Part shown: one piece after another, positions 33,461 to 41,453 of the stretch
Layout: every line of letters begins with the position of its first letter
Numbering within the stretch: the stretch's first letter is position 1
Assembly (NCBI GenBank): GCA_964519835.1
Contig: CAZFLD010000013.1
Location: forward strand, 1-64,000
Source: CAZFLD01 sp964519835
GTDB lineage: Bacteria; Spirochaetota; Spirochaetia; DSM-27196; CAZFLD01
Length of the DNA: 64,000 nucleotides
Direction: 5' to 3'
The notes under the pieces: model-generated
Databases searched by the model: none
Told to the model about the DNA's origin: nothing
Seen by the model: only the letters and a program-made list of their open reading frames with translations
Program-made: the position numbers and the translations under genes

Positions 33461-33765
33461 AAAAGCCCCAGAGTATTCTGCCACTTATTCTCGTTGAATC
33501 CCGACTCGGCCTTGTCGCCGTACACGAGCACTGGGAACACCGGCAGGTTCTTGTGGCGGTTCTTGAGCTCGGCCTTGACCGACCGCTTTGTGTCGAGACC
33601 GAGCTGATCCAGGTGGACCCAGCGAAACTCGACGTTGTGCTTCTTTACGTACTCGATTGCCTTTTTGCAAAACGCGCATGTGGAGAGGGCGTAGATCGTG
33701 ATGGGCTTGTCGGGCTTGTTGCCGGGTTCTTTGTTGTAGTCTATTTGCTCAAGTATGTCGGACAT
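33457..33765 (-). CDS. Glutaredoxin-like protein
   Basis: 102-residue thioredoxin-fold protein. ITIYALSTCAFCKKAIEYV has the dithiol CAFC (Cys30, Cys33) at the end of the first strand; the thioredoxin-fold cis-proline is in VFPVLVYG. The N-terminus has an extra, acidic 20-residue lead, and WVHLDQLGLDTKRSVKAEL matches the NrdH/Grx helix region. It lacks the glutathione-binding TVP-type loop in full form, so reduction by the FTR-like protein encoded downstream (4-base overlap) is plausible. A ribosome site (GGAG) precedes ATG 33765. Confidence 0.87.
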   Translation of the reverse strand: MSDILEQIDYNKEPGNKPDKPITIYALSTCAFCKKAIEYVKKHNVEFRWVHLDQLGLDTKRSVKAELKNRHKNLPVFPVLVYGDKAESGFNENKWQNTLGLL

Positions 33766-33874
33766 GGTCGCTCCTTCTAGGTAGCGTGAATTTACGCAGC
33801 CTGACCGGGGATTTCAAGCCGGCTGAAGCGGCGGGCGCCGCCACGGGGGGTGGTCCGGCGTCGCCTCCGTTGCC

Positions 33875-34681
33875 TCAGGTTTCCGCGGCGCCGCCGTCGA
33901 GCGACTCCAACCGAGCCTGTACCTCTTCGAGGCGACGGTTCAAGCCGGCGATGGTGCTTTCGAGGCGCCTTTTTTCCTTCGTAAGCCGTGCTACCGGATC
34001 GTCCTGACCGGGAGGGGTGCGCAGGGCCGCCTTGACGGTATCAGGGCTCTCGCCCGCGAGGAGGGCCTGCTCGGCCCGTTCCCGGTCGGTGGGCTTCCTA
34101 AAGCCTACCACGGTTTTCATTCCCTCGTAGCCGAGCTTGTCCGGCAGGTCGAGGCTGTGAAACTGCATAAGCGACTTTGCCACGGACATGTCCATCGACA
34201 GCGTTCGCTCTACAAAATCCTCGAACCGCGCGTTGCACCGCCGGCAGATTTCCTGCGCTTCGAATAACGCCCGCCCAAAGGCCTTCATCAACGCACCGTT
34301 GGGCTCGAGAAACCGGCTTCGAATTCGCTCCGCCGCCCCCTGAAGCTCAGGGTTCTCGAGCGCCGCACTGGTGTAGACGCCGGTCTCCTCCGCCTTGCGA
34401 AGCAGGCCGTGCAGGATGCTACGAAACTCGATGGTGTGGGACCTCGACGTGACCGGGACCGGCGAGCGTGTGAAGTGCAGGTGGTGGGCAAACTCGTGAA
34501 TAGCCGTGTAAATGAGCTGCTCGTCCGAGTCGAAGTTTCGATTGTGGAGGATGATTTCCCGTGTGTCGGGTTTATACAGGCCGTTGACCTTTTTGCTGGT
34601 CTTGCCCGAGAAGACGAGGGTGAAGTCCTCGGCCCCGTTATCCAAATCCGACAGAATCGCCTTAACCTGATCTTGATTCAC
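33875..34681 (-). CDS. Zinc-peptidase-like protein with HExxH motif
   Basis: No named family recognised. The 268-residue product (GTG 34681) carries IHEFAHHLHF, a HExxH zinc motif, with an EFRSILHGLLRKAEE helix about 30 residues later that could supply the third ligand. Two cysteines (CRRCNARF, residue about 160) lie in the middle; the C-terminal 60 residues form a coiled coil (RLTKEKRRLESTIAGLNRRLEEVQ). GTG 34681 is preferred because an AAAGGAG site precedes it and a good promoter lies 35 bp upstream, inside what would otherwise be the first codons of a longer version (up to 34795). No signal peptide, so cytosolic. A SprT-like or phage-type peptidase role is conjecture. Confidence 0.65.
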   Translation of the reverse strand: MNQDQVKAILSDLDNGAEDFTLVFSGKTSKKVNGLYKPDTREIILHNRNFDSDEQLIYTAIHEFAHHLHFTRSPVPVTSRSHTIEFRSILHGLLRKAEETGVYTSAALENPELQGAAERIRSRFLEPNGALMKAFGRALFEAQEICRRCNARFEDFVERTLSMDMSVAKSLMQFHSLDLPDKLGYEGMKTVVGFRKPTDRERAEQALLAGESPDTVKAALRTPPGQDDPVARLTKEKRRLESTIAGLNRRLEEVQARLESLDGGAAET

Positions 34682-34715
34682 GTCGCAAAACTCCTTTATC
34701 GCGTATTCGACGATT

Positions 34716-34743
34716 AGTATAGACGTTGAGCACATTACGCCAA
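34716..34743 (-). promoter_or_regulatory. Sigma70 promoter of the HExxH protein gene
   Basis: Minus strand: TTGGCG (34738-34743), 16-bp spacer, TATACT (34716-34721), followed by AAAGGAG at 34691-34697 and GTG 34681. It supports the shorter start. Confidence 0.6.
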
Positions 34744-34974
34744 GGAGAGTTCGAGGCCGACTTCCCCCAAAGGATGTGCTGCCCGTTTCCGGCATGTGGT
34801 GGGTCTAAGCGTGCCCGCATTCAAGGACTGAACACTCCGATTTTTGGTATCTTGTTTGAAAATGCGGTGCAAAACGAACGCGAGCAGATTGCCGATCTTG
34901 CCTGCGAGCACACATTTGACGGTCCGCAGAATCTGGTGGACGCCTTTTGTCTTCTGAAAGGATACAATAAGGGT

Positions 34975-35643
34975 ATGAGTGATTCCGAACAAAAATCAAA
35001 GCCGATCTTTATGCTCCTTGGAGGAACGGTACTCGGCGTTGTTGGATTTGTGGTGGTGCACTTCGTGCTCAGGGCGGAGCTGGTCATAGGCCTTCTTGCC
35101 GGCGCCGGCGCGTTTGCCGCCGGGCTTTTAGTGTTTCGCGGCAAATCAAAGTCCAAATCCATGACCGTTGAACTACCGCACGGGGTTACGCAAGAGGCCC
35201 TTGATCAGGCCCTTGTTACCGGTAAACATAAGCTCAATCTGCTAAAAGGCTACGCCTACAAGATCAGCGACATCAACGTGCGCAAAGAAGCGGACGATAT
35301 CGGCGCCATCACGGACAGAATCCTCCAAGATATCCGCCAGGATCCCAAGGACTTGCGCCGGGCTCGGCAGTTTCTCAATTACTATCTGGATGCTACGGTC
35401 AAAATCCTCAGGCGCTATGTTGACATTTCGAGTCGAGGGCTTTCTGGTGGTGAGATCGATGTAACGCTCAAAAAGGTTGAAAACAGCCTCTCCACGATTC
35501 ACAAGGCCTTCGAAAAGCAACTCGCCAAGCTTATGGAAGACGACGTGATGGACCTGGATACGGAAGTCGAAGTATTGGAGCGGACGATTCGTATGGAAGG
35601 GCTGGGAGACGACACAAGTACCGTAGGAGGCAAGAATGAGTGA
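34975..35643 (+). CDS. XpaC-like membrane protein
   Basis: 222-residue protein of the XpaC family (named for 5-bromo-4-chloroindolyl phosphate hydrolysis in Bacillus, activity unproven), which is regularly encoded beside TelA. Two transmembrane helices (IFMLLGGTVLGVVGFVVVHFV and LVIGLLAGAGAFAAGLLVF, residues about 11-55) are followed by a basic patch (RGKSKSKS) and a long helical cytosolic domain with NLLKGYAYKISDINVRKEADDI and ARQFLNYYLDATVKIL, typical of the family. ATG 34975 was chosen by its start just before the first helix; the upstream open frame is non-coding in appearance. The 3' end overlaps telA by 8 bp. Confidence 0.85.
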   Translation: MSDSEQKSKPIFMLLGGTVLGVVGFVVVHFVLRAELVIGLLAGAGAFAAGLLVFRGKSKSKSMTVELPHGVTQEALDQALVTGKHKLNLLKGYAYKISDINVRKEADDIGAITDRILQDIRQDPKDLRRARQFLNYYLDATVKILRRYVDISSRGLSGGEIDVTLKKVENSLSTIHKAFEKQLAKLMEDDVMDLDTEVEVLERTIRMEGLGDDTSTVGGKNE

Positions 35644-36721
35644 CTTGGTGCCACAAAACGAACAAAAAAAGGTCGTTGAGTTCTCGAGGCTCCCGGAGGA
35701 CGCGCAAAACCGTGCCCGGGATATTGCGACCCAGATCAACGTTGAAGACTCAAACGCCGTTGTCCAGTACGGCGTGGGTGCCCAAGGCAATATCTCGAGC
35801 TTTGCGGACACCATCCTCAACGAAATCCGCAACAAAGACAGCGGCTACGTCGGCGAGGTGCTCAGTGGACTCGTCGAAAGGATCCGTGACGTAGACGTGG
35901 GGGGCCTCAGTGGCGATGCGGGCTTTTTGGGGAAGCTGTTCGGCGGAATAAAGCGCAGAATTCAGGCATTTATCGCGCGGTACGAGAAACTGTCTACCCA
36001 GATCGACCGAATTGTGAACGAGCTCGAGACCGCTCGTATGAATCTGCTCAGAGACATCACGCTTTTAGACAATCTCTATGAGAAAAACGCCGGATACCTG
36101 CAGGACCTCGACATTTACATCGCCGCCGGGCAGATCAAGGTGCAGGAGCTGCGTGAGGTGAAGCTGCCGGAGCTGCAGAAAAAAGCCGAGGAATCCAACG
36201 ATCCATTGGATGCTCAGCGTCTACAAGACTTCAACCAGCTCATCAACCGCTTCGAGAAAAAGCTCCACGATCTGCTTCTCTCCCGTATGATCTCGATTCA
36301 AACCTCACCGCAGATTCGCCTGGTCCAAAACAACAACCAAACGCTGGTCGAGAAGATTCAGAGTTCGATCATGAATACGATCCCTCTCTGGAAAAACCAG
36401 ATTATTATCGCCATAAGCCTGTTTCGGCAGAAGAAGGCTCTGGAGATTCAGCGGGAAGTCTCCGACACCACAAACGAGCTCTTGGCCAAAAACTCCGCCA
36501 TGCTCAAGGAGACCTCCCTGGGTGTGGCGAGAGAGTCTGAGCGCGGCATCGTGGAGATCGAAACGCTAAAAAAGGTCAACGACGACCTGATTTCCACCAT
36601 CGAAGAGACCTTGCGAATTCAAGACGAAGGTCGACAGAAGCGAGCAGCCGCCGAGCAGGAGCTTGTAAAGCTCGAGGGTGAGCTCAAGACCAGGCTCAAG
36701 CACGTGAACACCGCCTCGTAG
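35636..36721 (+). CDS. telA: TelA family toxic anion resistance protein
   Basis: 361-residue, largely helical cytosolic protein of the TelA/KlaA family, linked in other bacteria to tolerance of tellurite and of some envelope-active compounds. Diagnostic segments include TQIDRIVNELETARMNLLRDITLLDNLYEKN, DLDIYIAAGQIKVQEL, ISIQTSPQIRLVQNNNQTLVEKIQSSIMNTIPLWKNQI and TNELLAKNSAMLKE (each cited only by its first and last residues here: about 125-155, 158-173, 219-255 and 278-291). AGGAGG lies 5 bp before ATG 35636, and the start overlaps xpaC by 8 bp. A MFS gene follows after 18 bp. No other tellurite genes are nearby, so the role is probably envelope homeostasis. Confidence 0.93.
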   Translation: MSDLVPQNEQKKVVEFSRLPEDAQNRARDIATQINVEDSNAVVQYGVGAQGNISSFADTILNEIRNKDSGYVGEVLSGLVERIRDVDVGGLSGDAGFLGKLFGGIKRRIQAFIARYEKLSTQIDRIVNELETARMNLLRDITLLDNLYEKNAGYLQDLDIYIAAGQIKVQELREVKLPELQKKAEESNDPLDAQRLQDFNQLINRFEKKLHDLLLSRMISIQTSPQIRLVQNNNQTLVEKIQSSIMNTIPLWKNQIIIAISLFRQKKALEIQREVSDTTNELLAKNSAMLKETSLGVARESERGIVEIETLKKVNDDLISTIEETLRIQDEGRQKRAAAEQELVKLEGELKTRLKHVNTAS

Positions 36722-36739
36722 ACCTGCCGTCCACAGCTT

Positions 36740-38083
36740 GTGTCCGACTGGAAACGAAACCTCGCCATTGCGTGGATAACCCAAGTCCTGTCTTTGACGG
36801 GGTTTGGCTTTGTTATTCCGTTTCTCCCGTACTATATCCAAGAGCTTGGAACGACCGATCCTGAGGCGATCCGTTTCTGGACGGGTGCCGTCTCGGCGGC
36901 CCCGGCCCTGACCATGGCGGTGATGGCGCCCATTTGGGGGCTGATCGCCGACCGCATCGGCAAAAAGATCATGTTGCTCCGTGCCATGCTTGTAGGGGCG
37001 ATTATCATGGTGTTGGTGTCGATGGTTCAAACCGTCGAGGCCGTGTTTGTTTTGCGGCTTCTGCAGGGGCTTTTTACCGGAACAATGACGGCGTCCGCCG
37101 CCCTTGTTGCCACCGGAACACCGACTGATCGCCAGTCGTCCGCGCTTGGATTTCTCGCGGCATCCAACTTCGTGGGGATTTCGCTTGGCCCCTTTCTTGG
37201 AGGCGTTGCGGCGGAGGTGTTTGGTTACCGGTCGAGCTTTTTGTTCGGCGCGGTCAGCCTGGGCGTCGGTTTTTTCCTGGTGCTCTTTTTGATCAAGGAC
37301 CCGGCGGTCACCGACGGCGACGCCCGTCGCGACAGACGAGGCGAAGCCGTCGCGGGTGAGGGTGCCGCCGCGCGCGGCGATGCCGCCGTAGATGGGGGCG
37401 CCGCAGGACTTGCCGGCGACGCCCCGTCCGGCAGACGGACCAACCCTGGCGCGCCGGGGCCTCCCGCGGTAACACCATCGGCGACCGGCGGATGGCGCGA
37501 GCGTTTGCGCGCCGTCGCCCTGGGGCCGATTCTCGGGATTCTGGTTCTGGTGCTTATGGTGCGCTTCAGTCGGGTTATCGCCATTCCGTTCTTGCCGCTA
37601 TTTGTACAGGAACTACGCGGAACGCTCGAAGGAGCGCCGACAATCGTCGGCTCGCTGTCGGCCGGAAGGGGTCTTGCTACGGCATTTGCGAGTGTTGTGT
37701 TGGGACGACTCGGAGACAAGCACGACAGGAATAAGCTGCTCCCGCTCTTTTTGGCGCTTGCAGCTGCGGCTGCGGTCCCCCTATTCTTTACGCGGTCGCT
37801 AACCTCGCTTATAGTCTTGCTGGTGGTCGGTGCGTTCTTCCTGGGCGGCGTAGAGCCGTTGCTCCAGTCGTCCCTGAGCGCGATGGTGCCGCCGAACCGC
37901 CGGGGACTGGTTTTTGGTGTTATCACCACAGTCGGCAACCTGGGCTGGTTTGTGGCACCCCTTGTAGGCAGCGCCGTTGCGATTCGCTTTGAGGTGCGGC
38001 ACGTGTTTGCTACGATGGCCATGGCCATTGCTCTAACGGTTATTCCAGCCATGCTTGTGAGAAGGAGATATGGACGAGCATAA
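36740..38083 (+). CDS. MFS multidrug-type transporter
   Basis: 447-residue major facilitator protein with 12 predicted helices. The loop 2-3 motif is GLIADRIGKKIMLLRAM and the second-half equivalent LGRLGDKHDRNKLLPL, as in the DHA1 drug exporters (MdtG/BmrA-like), and RLLQGLFTGTMTA carries the helix-4 signature. Between helices 6 and 7 (about 190-255) is an unusually long linker made almost only of Ala, Gly, Arg, Asp and Pro. The start is GTG 36740; no clear ribosome site is seen, and the gene follows telA by 18 bp. Its stop lies inside the kinase gene (14-bp overlap), so xpaC, telA, this gene and the kinase look like one operon. Confidence 0.88.
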   Translation: MSDWKRNLAIAWITQVLSLTGFGFVIPFLPYYIQELGTTDPEAIRFWTGAVSAAPALTMAVMAPIWGLIADRIGKKIMLLRAMLVGAIIMVLVSMVQTVEAVFVLRLLQGLFTGTMTASAALVATGTPTDRQSSALGFLAASNFVGISLGPFLGGVAAEVFGYRSSFLFGAVSLGVGFFLVLFLIKDPAVTDGDARRDRRGEAVAGEGAAARGDAAVDGGAAGLAGDAPSGRRTNPGAPGPPAVTPSATGGWRERLRAVALGPILGILVLVLMVRFSRVIAIPFLPLFVQELRGTLEGAPTIVGSLSAGRGLATAFASVVLGRLGDKHDRNKLLPLFLALAAAAAVPLFFTRSLTSLIVLLVVGAFFLGGVEPLLQSSLSAMVPPNRRGLVFGVITTVGNLGWFVAPLVGSAVAIRFEVRHVFATMAMAIALTVIPAMLVRRRYGRA

Positions 38084-39404
38084 CAGTTCGACGCCCTCGT
38101 ACCGAGGCAAGCAGCTCATAACGGACCTGCTGAGTAGGGTGGCCAACGACACCTACGATGAGCTGTCTGAGGAAGAGGTTCCCGACGACGAGTTGCGCGA
38201 GGTTGTGCAGCTTATTAATGCCATTCACAACCAAAAACGGAGCCTTGTAAGCCGCTACCGGGACGATCTCTCCAAAAGTGAGCGACGACTTCGGGAGATC
38301 ATCGAGTCGACGCCGGTCGGCATTTGTATTACCAACAAACAGGGCGTGTTCGAGTATGTGAATCCGACCTACTGTCGTCTCTACGGATACACGGAGAAAG
38401 AGCTAATTGGAAAACACTTTACGCTTGTTGTTCCTCCGGGCGATCGACCTCGTTTGTCACATCTGCACGAAGAGTTTATGGGGCAGCGCTGGGAGCTCCG
38501 TGGCGAGTGGACCGTTGTTCGAAAGGGTGGCGAGAAGCTAGACATCATCGCGGACGCGGCCTACATCATTGATGTCGACGGGTGTCCCAAAAAGGTTACC
38601 TTTGTGGTTGACATAACCGACCGCAAGCGGGCGGAGACACGCCTGGAAGAGATGGTGCACAAGCTCAATCGCGAGATCGAGGAGCGCAAGGCAATATCGC
38701 GGGTCAAGGAGGGGGTGGAGCGTATTGTCCGCCACGACCTCAAGAACCCGTTGAACGGCATTTTGGGCGCGGTGCAGCTCTTGCAGATGGAGAACATAAG
38801 CGAAAACGCCAAGGAGCTATTGGGAGTAATTCTCGAGTCGGCGGGAAAGCTCAACAAGATGCTGTCGAGCTCCTTCGATTTTATCCGGATGGAGAACGGC
38901 ACCTATCAGCTGCGGCCGGAAGTAGTCGACGTGCCGACCATCCTCGCAAAAGTCGACGGCGAGCTGTACTCCCTCAAGAGTCTCCGAGGTGTGGCTACCA
39001 AGTACACCGTCAACGGGAGACCGATTGCCGAGGCACGCAAAGGCGAGCCGCCACAGATTGCCGGAGAGCCGATCTACCTGGAAGACATGTTCGCAAACCT
39101 CATTCGTAATGCCGTGGAGGCATCGTCGGAGGATGATGTGGTGGCGGTTGCTGTTTCCACGCGAGACGACTCCCTGCGATTCGACATCGCCAACCCCGCC
39201 CCGGTTCCATCCGAAATCCGGGGCACGTTTTTCGACCGCTACGTCACGGCGGGAAAAAAAGACGGCAGTGGCCTGGGCACCTACGTCGCCAAGCTTATAG
39301 CCCGCGCCCACGGCGGATCGATCTGGTTCACCTCCGACGAGGAGGAGGGAACTCACATCTTTGTGGAGCTCCCCGCCGGCATATCCGTTTCCGGGTCGGT
39401 GTAG
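38070..39404 (+). CDS. PAS-domain sensor histidine kinase
   Basis: 444 residues, no membrane span. A helical lead (1-75) is followed by a PAS domain (about 77-190; IIESTPVGICITNKQGVFEYVN, YGYTEKELIGKH), a short coiled coil, a dimerisation/phosphoacceptor helix with His222 in VRHDLKNPLNGIL, and a HATPase (about 330-435) with N-box NLIRNAVEAS, a degenerate D-box (FDIANPAPVP where DxGxG is expected) and G2 DGSGLGTYVAKLIARAHGG. The missing DxGxG is odd; the rest argues for activity. ATG 38070 overlaps the MFS gene, with AAGGAG upstream (GAGAAGGAGATATGG). No response regulator is adjacent; the partner may be encoded elsewhere. Confidence 0.9.
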   Translation: MDEHNSSTPSYRGKQLITDLLSRVANDTYDELSEEEVPDDELREVVQLINAIHNQKRSLVSRYRDDLSKSERRLREIIESTPVGICITNKQGVFEYVNPTYCRLYGYTEKELIGKHFTLVVPPGDRPRLSHLHEEFMGQRWELRGEWTVVRKGGEKLDIIADAAYIIDVDGCPKKVTFVVDITDRKRAETRLEEMVHKLNREIEERKAISRVKEGVERIVRHDLKNPLNGILGAVQLLQMENISENAKELLGVILESAGKLNKMLSSSFDFIRMENGTYQLRPEVVDVPTILAKVDGELYSLKSLRGVATKYTVNGRPIAEARKGEPPQIAGEPIYLEDMFANLIRNAVEASSEDDVVAVAVSTRDDSLRFDIANPAPVPSEIRGTFFDRYVTAGKKDGSGLGTYVAKLIARAHGGSIWFTSDEEEGTHIFVELPAGISVSGSV

Positions 39405-39421
39405 GCAAAGTCGGTGTAGGC
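39395..39421 (+). repeat. 12-bp direct repeat at the kinase stop codon
   Basis: GTCGGTGTAGGC occurs at 39395-39406 and again at 39410-39421. The first copy encodes the last residues and TAG stop of the histidine kinase; the second gives a copy of the same stop context in non-coding DNA. Confidence 0.6.
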
Positions 39422-39452
39422 CTCGGCGGCATGCCGGTGGCCGCGACGCACC

Positions 39453-40484
39453 TTAGTCGGCCCGCGGCGGGCCGCAGGAATCGCGCACGGCAATGTGGGC
39501 TCTCAGCTCCCGGAATACGGGAGTGCCGTTGGCACTTGATGTCATCCGCTCAACAAGGGTTTCGACCGCCGCGGCACCGTGGCCTGCGGCGGGAAGAACC
39601 ATTGTTGTAAGCGGCGGGTTGAGAAACCGTGACATGTAGTCGTCGTCGTATCCAACCACGCTTAGGTCCTCCGGCACACGAAGACCGGCTTGGTGCAGAG
39701 CCTGTATGACGCCGTAGGCTACAACGTCGTTGCCCGCGAAAACCGCGGTAACGTCCGGCGCGGTCGATAGAATACCTTGCATCTGAACAAATCCGCTCTG
39801 TTCCGAGAAGTCGGCGTGTCGAACCAGACCAGGGTCATAGGACACCCCACCGTGTTTGAGAGCCGCGCGATATCCCTCGAGCCGCTTTCTTGCGGAGAAA
39901 AATACCGGGGAGGCGTGTGTAATCATCGCAATTCGTCGATGACCCAATTCAAGGAGATACTCCGTGATTTCCCGGGCGGCCGAGCTGTTGTCGACGTACA
40001 CCTGGTCGACAGGTACGTCGCCCACGTAGTCCATGGCGACGGTCGGGAAGCCTTCTTCGGCGACAGCGGCAAGAGCTCGGTCGTCGACATGGGCATTGAT
40101 AAGAATAATCCCATCCGCCTCGTCGCGCCGGGCGATATCCAGATAGTTGGTTTCCCGAAGGCTCACCGGCTGCACCACGAGGCGGGCGCGAAAACGGTTC
40201 ACAGCTTGTGACATGCCTTCCAAGACCCGTGTGATAAATGCGTCGGAATACACCGCCTGGCTGTGGCACACAAAGAGGCCGATTGTCCTTGCGCGCGTTC
40301 GAGCAAGTCTCCTAGCGTTTTCGTTGGGGATGTAGCCAAGTCTGGCGGCGGCCTCGATGACTCGCTGCCGGGTTGCTTCCGCGATGCTTTTCCCCGGTGT
40401 GTTGTTGAGGACAAAAGAGACCGTGGTTCGGGAAACCCCGGCCTCTTTTGCGACGTCCTCAGCAGATACACGTTCGGGTGCCAC
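39453..40484 (-). CDS. LacI-family transcription regulator
   Basis: 343-residue sugar-responsive repressor. The N-terminal helix-turn-helix (SAEDVAKEAGVSRTTVSFVLN, residues about 6-26) with NENARRLARTRARTIG hinge is followed by a periplasmic-binding-protein-like effector domain (about 63-335; IGLFVCHSQ, DEADGIILIN, VDNSSAAREITEYLLELGHRRIAMI, AVFAGNDVVAYGVIQAL, VVGYDDDYMSRFLNPPLTT). GTG 40484 is the only start that keeps the whole HTH. It is the last gene of the sugar ABC operon, 15 bp after the second permease, and presumably represses it through the palindrome at 43997-44011. The effector sugar is unknown. Confidence 0.93.
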   Translation of the reverse strand: MAPERVSAEDVAKEAGVSRTTVSFVLNNTPGKSIAEATRQRVIEAAARLGYIPNENARRLARTRARTIGLFVCHSQAVYSDAFITRVLEGMSQAVNRFRARLVVQPVSLRETNYLDIARRDEADGIILINAHVDDRALAAVAEEGFPTVAMDYVGDVPVDQVYVDNSSAAREITEYLLELGHRRIAMITHASPVFFSARKRLEGYRAALKHGGVSYDPGLVRHADFSEQSGFVQMQGILSTAPDVTAVFAGNDVVAYGVIQALHQAGLRVPEDLSVVGYDDDYMSRFLNPPLTTMVLPAAGHGAAAVETLVERMTSSANGTPVFRELRAHIAVRDSCGPPRAD

Positions 40485-40499
40485 GGTTTTATTCGACTC

Positions 40500-41453
40500 C
40501 TATCCCTTTACCGACCCCGCCATGAGGCCGCGGATAAAATACCGTTGGAGTGAGAAAAACACGATCAACGGGAGAGCCATGCTGACAAATGCCCCCGCAG
40601 TAAGCAGATGCCAGTCCTGGCCACGAGTACCTATCATGTTCAACAGGCGTTGTGTCATAACTTCGAAACCCTCTCCGACCCCGCTCAAAAAAACCAACGC
40701 GACCAGTAAGTCATTCCAAACCCAGAGGAACTGGAAGATTGCGAATGATGCCAAGGCCGGCACCGAGAGCGGCAGAATAAGCCTCAAGAAGGTCGTGAAA
40801 TGGCTTGCCCCGTCGATAAACGCACTCTCCATGATCGATCGCGGAATCTGACTGATGTAATTGAACAGCAAGTACGTTGCCAACGGGAGGCCGAATCCGG
40901 TGTGCGCAAGCCAAATTCCCAAAAAAGTGCCGTTGAGACCAATCCTTTGGTAGTCCCGAAGGATCGGGATGAGGCTTATCTGCAAGGGTACGACGAGAAT
41001 CGCCACGACGCCGACAAACATGACCTTTCGTCCGGGGAACTTCAGCCACGCGAACCCGTAGGCGGCAAAGGCGGCAATAAGGATCGGGATGACCACCGCC
41101 GGTATGGTAACGGTGAGGCTGTTGAGGAACGCCGAGATCATGTTGTCGCTGCGCTCGGTGCGCTCGACGCCTTGGGAGTCAACGTAGGTGAAGGGCTTAC
41201 CGGCGAGAACCTGACGATAGTTGTCCAGGGTCAGCCCGTCGAGGTTCTGTGTCACCGTCCACCAGCCGGACTGCACTGCATCGTCTCGACTGCGGAACGA
41301 GGTAACCAGTATGCCCAGCGTTGGAACGGACCAGATGACGACAAGCAGGACAAGCACCAGGTGCACCAAGGTCTGTCCGAAGATTCGCTTTTGTTTAAGG
41401 CTGCCGGCAACGGCAACCGGTGTTTGTGTTGACGATACTGTGAGTTCCGACAT
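40500..41453 (-). CDS. Sugar ABC transporter permease, MalG-like
   Basis: Inner-membrane permease of 317 residues with six transmembrane helices. The first helix (LVHLVLVLLVVIWSVPTLGILVTSF; described by position, about 30-55) is preceded by a soluble N-terminus, and a periplasmic loop holds a DNYRQVLAG segment. The cytosolic coupling loop reads ESAFIDGASHFTTFLRLILP, a good EAA-DGA motif for contact with the ABC ATPase. It overlaps the upstream permease stop by one base and is followed 15 bp later by the LacI gene. As in other CUT1 systems, it pairs with the MalF-like protein. The shared ATPase at 18594-19700 is the likely energy unit. Confidence 0.93.
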   Translation of the reverse strand: MSELTVSSTQTPVAVAGSLKQKRIFGQTLVHLVLVLLVVIWSVPTLGILVTSFRSRDDAVQSGWWTVTQNLDGLTLDNYRQVLAGKPFTYVDSQGVERTERSDNMISAFLNSLTVTIPAVVIPILIAAFAAYGFAWLKFPGRKVMFVGVVAILVVPLQISLIPILRDYQRIGLNGTFLGIWLAHTGFGLPLATYLLFNYISQIPRSIMESAFIDGASHFTTFLRLILPLSVPALASFAIFQFLWVWNDLLVALVFLSGVGEGFEVMTQRLLNMIGTRGQDWHLLTAGAFVSMALPLIVFFSLQRYFIRGLMAGSVKG

